Below are positions 63,158 through 64,000 of a DNA stretch of 64,000 bases, in pieces. The stretch spans positions 124,001 through 188,000 of the forward strand of contig CALCII010000012.1 of NCBI GenBank assembly GCA_937907395.1, written 5' to 3'. Numbering within the stretch: the stretch's first letter is position 1; each line of letters starts with the position of its first letter. A model generated the notes under the pieces. That model saw nothing but the letters and a program-made list of their open reading frames with translations. It was not told the origin of the DNA and did not search any database. The position numbers were made by a program, and so were the translations under genes. This DNA is from an uncultured Chitinophagaceae bacterium. Lineage in GTDB: Bacteria; Bacteroidota; Bacteroidia; Chitinophagales; Chitinophagaceae.

Positions 63158-64000
63158 TTATTTAAAATTATACGAATTTACAAGCGGTGCATCGGAAGTT
63201 GCTCCGGCACTGTAGTGATACTTCCCTTTCTGGAATAGAAGCAGGAGGTCACTGTAAGGAATCTGTAACAATTTCATCAATCTGAAAAAGTCAAAAAATC
63301 GTCTCTTTTTGATCACATTCATGACCAGCAGTTTCACAGAGCGGATTCTGAAATTAAGTTTAGCAGTTTCGAGATTTTCGCTTCCCAAAGGAATGTATAC
63401 GCTATTTAACAGCTCTTGATCAATTTTGTATGTATCAATGAGATTACGATAGAAACTACGCACTCGATTACTTGCCTGCCCAGGGTGCTGACGCCAGAAA
63501 GCCCTTCCAGCCGGAATTAAAACAACATTATAATAACAACTGAATTTACGTTTGATGTATGTGTCCCCGATTGCAAACAGATCACTAAATCCGCCGATCT
63601 TTTTTAAAGCATCCACTTCAAAAACAGATTCCGCAAACCCCACCACTGTCACCGGATAAGTACTCAAAAAATTCAGTGACGTGAGTTGTTCCGGAGAAAA
63701 CATATAAGGAAACACCACAAAATCAAAATACACTGGATATACTCCCCAAACTCCTTTTGCCATCGGAAATGCAGAGATATACTTTGCATATTCCAACAAC
63801 GCATCTTTGTACAAAATATCATCCCCGTCGATATATATAATAAATTTACCTTGAGCTGCCTGTAATACTTTATTTCTGTTAGGATACTCACCAAGATTTA
63901 CTTCGTTACGCCAGGCTTTTATCCTCTTATCCTTATATTGCTGAATAATCTCCCATGTTTGATCCGTGGAGCAATCGTCAGAAATAATTAACTCAAAATC
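63158..64000 (-). CDS. GT2-family glycosyltransferase (partial, 5' end outside)
   Basis: The frame is open to the right edge, giving 280 visible residues; the true start lies beyond 64000. The visible N-terminus DFELIISDDCSTDQTWEIIQ and the metal site IIYIDGDDILYKDALLEY are GT-A signatures of family 2. A start at TTG 63814 would delete this catalytic region and is wrong. The C-terminal part (GFSDLFAIGDTYIKRKFSCY, FWRQHPGQASNRVR) fits the family. Confidence 0.88.
   Translation of the reverse strand, partial: DFELIISDDCSTDQTWEIIQQYKDKRIKAWRNEVNLGEYPNRNKVLQAAQGKFIIYIDGDDILYKDALLEYAKYISAFPMAKGVWGVYPVYFDFVVFPYMFSPEQLTSLNFLSTYPVTVVGFAESVFEVDALKKIGGFSDLFAIGDTYIKRKFSCYYNVVLIPAGRAFWRQHPGQASNRVRSFYRNLIDTYKIDQELLNSVYIPLGSENLETAKLNFRIRSVKLLVMNVIKKRRFFDFFRLMKLLQIPYSDLLLLFQKGKYHYSAGATSDAPLVNSYNFK

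Noticed and set aside
1..64000. CRISPR arrays, insertion sequences, prophage or defence systems
   Set aside because: No regularly spaced repeats, transposase, phage structural or known defence genes were recognised among the coding regions.

Overview
The window comes from a Bacteroidota chromosome, most likely a member of the Chitinophagaceae or a close relative. Evidence is moderate-to-low GC, several -7 boxes of the Bacteroidota form TAnnTTTG, a DUF4271 protein, DUF6089-like barrels, SusC-style TonB biology and a flexirubin-independent carotenoid operon. The genus cannot be named from sequence alone. No insertion sequence, CRISPR array or rRNA was seen.

Layout. 1-11,750 is mostly housekeeping: a partial DUF4271 membrane protein, a BamA/TamA-like barrel divergent from hemW, an XRE regulator with a possible tiny membrane protein upstream, gpsA, a TolC/HlyD exporter pair, and an operon of an APC permease, a VOC protein and a trans-sulfuration-type PLP enzyme, then a small outer-membrane barrel. 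11,976-14,268 is a self-contained cobalamin uptake unit: promoter, B12 riboswitch, BtuB-like receptor and terminator. A MarC protein and tRNA-Arg(CCG) follow; the tRNA 3' end and its terminator are duplicated 118 bp downstream.

15,398-25,618 is a rebuilt Kdp potassium system: an NtrC-type sigma-54 activator in place of KdpE, three tiny ORFs including kdpF, kdpA, kdpB, kdpC, a porin, a KdpD reduced to its sensor half, and a separate HAMP/PAS histidine kinase. 26,537-32,531 is a heavy-metal efflux operon: a small conserved protein, a CzcA-like pump fused to a TolC-like domain, and a lipoprotein adaptor.

33,610-41,419 is the most interesting region. A MerR protein with a cobalamin domain, carrying the residues of CarH-type B12 photoreceptors, lies next to an ECF sigma factor that heads a tight operon crtI-crtB-idi-crtD-cruF-crtZ-crtY. 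The gene set predicts a monocyclic, hydroxylated carotenoid of the saproxanthin type made under light and B12 control. The riboswitch-controlled BtuB 26 kb away could supply the chromophore.

41,548-64,000 is a surface polysaccharide locus read leftwards. It has ten glycosyltransferases, a probable Wzy polymerase, GDP-fucose synthesis (gmd, fcl), a CpsB-type phosphatase and decorating enzymes: a NodU-type carbamoyltransferase, FkbM methyltransferase, polysaccharide deacetylase, hexapeptide acyltransferase and an FkbH-ACP-GNAT set that may add a glyceryl-type acyl group. The locus continues beyond the right edge.
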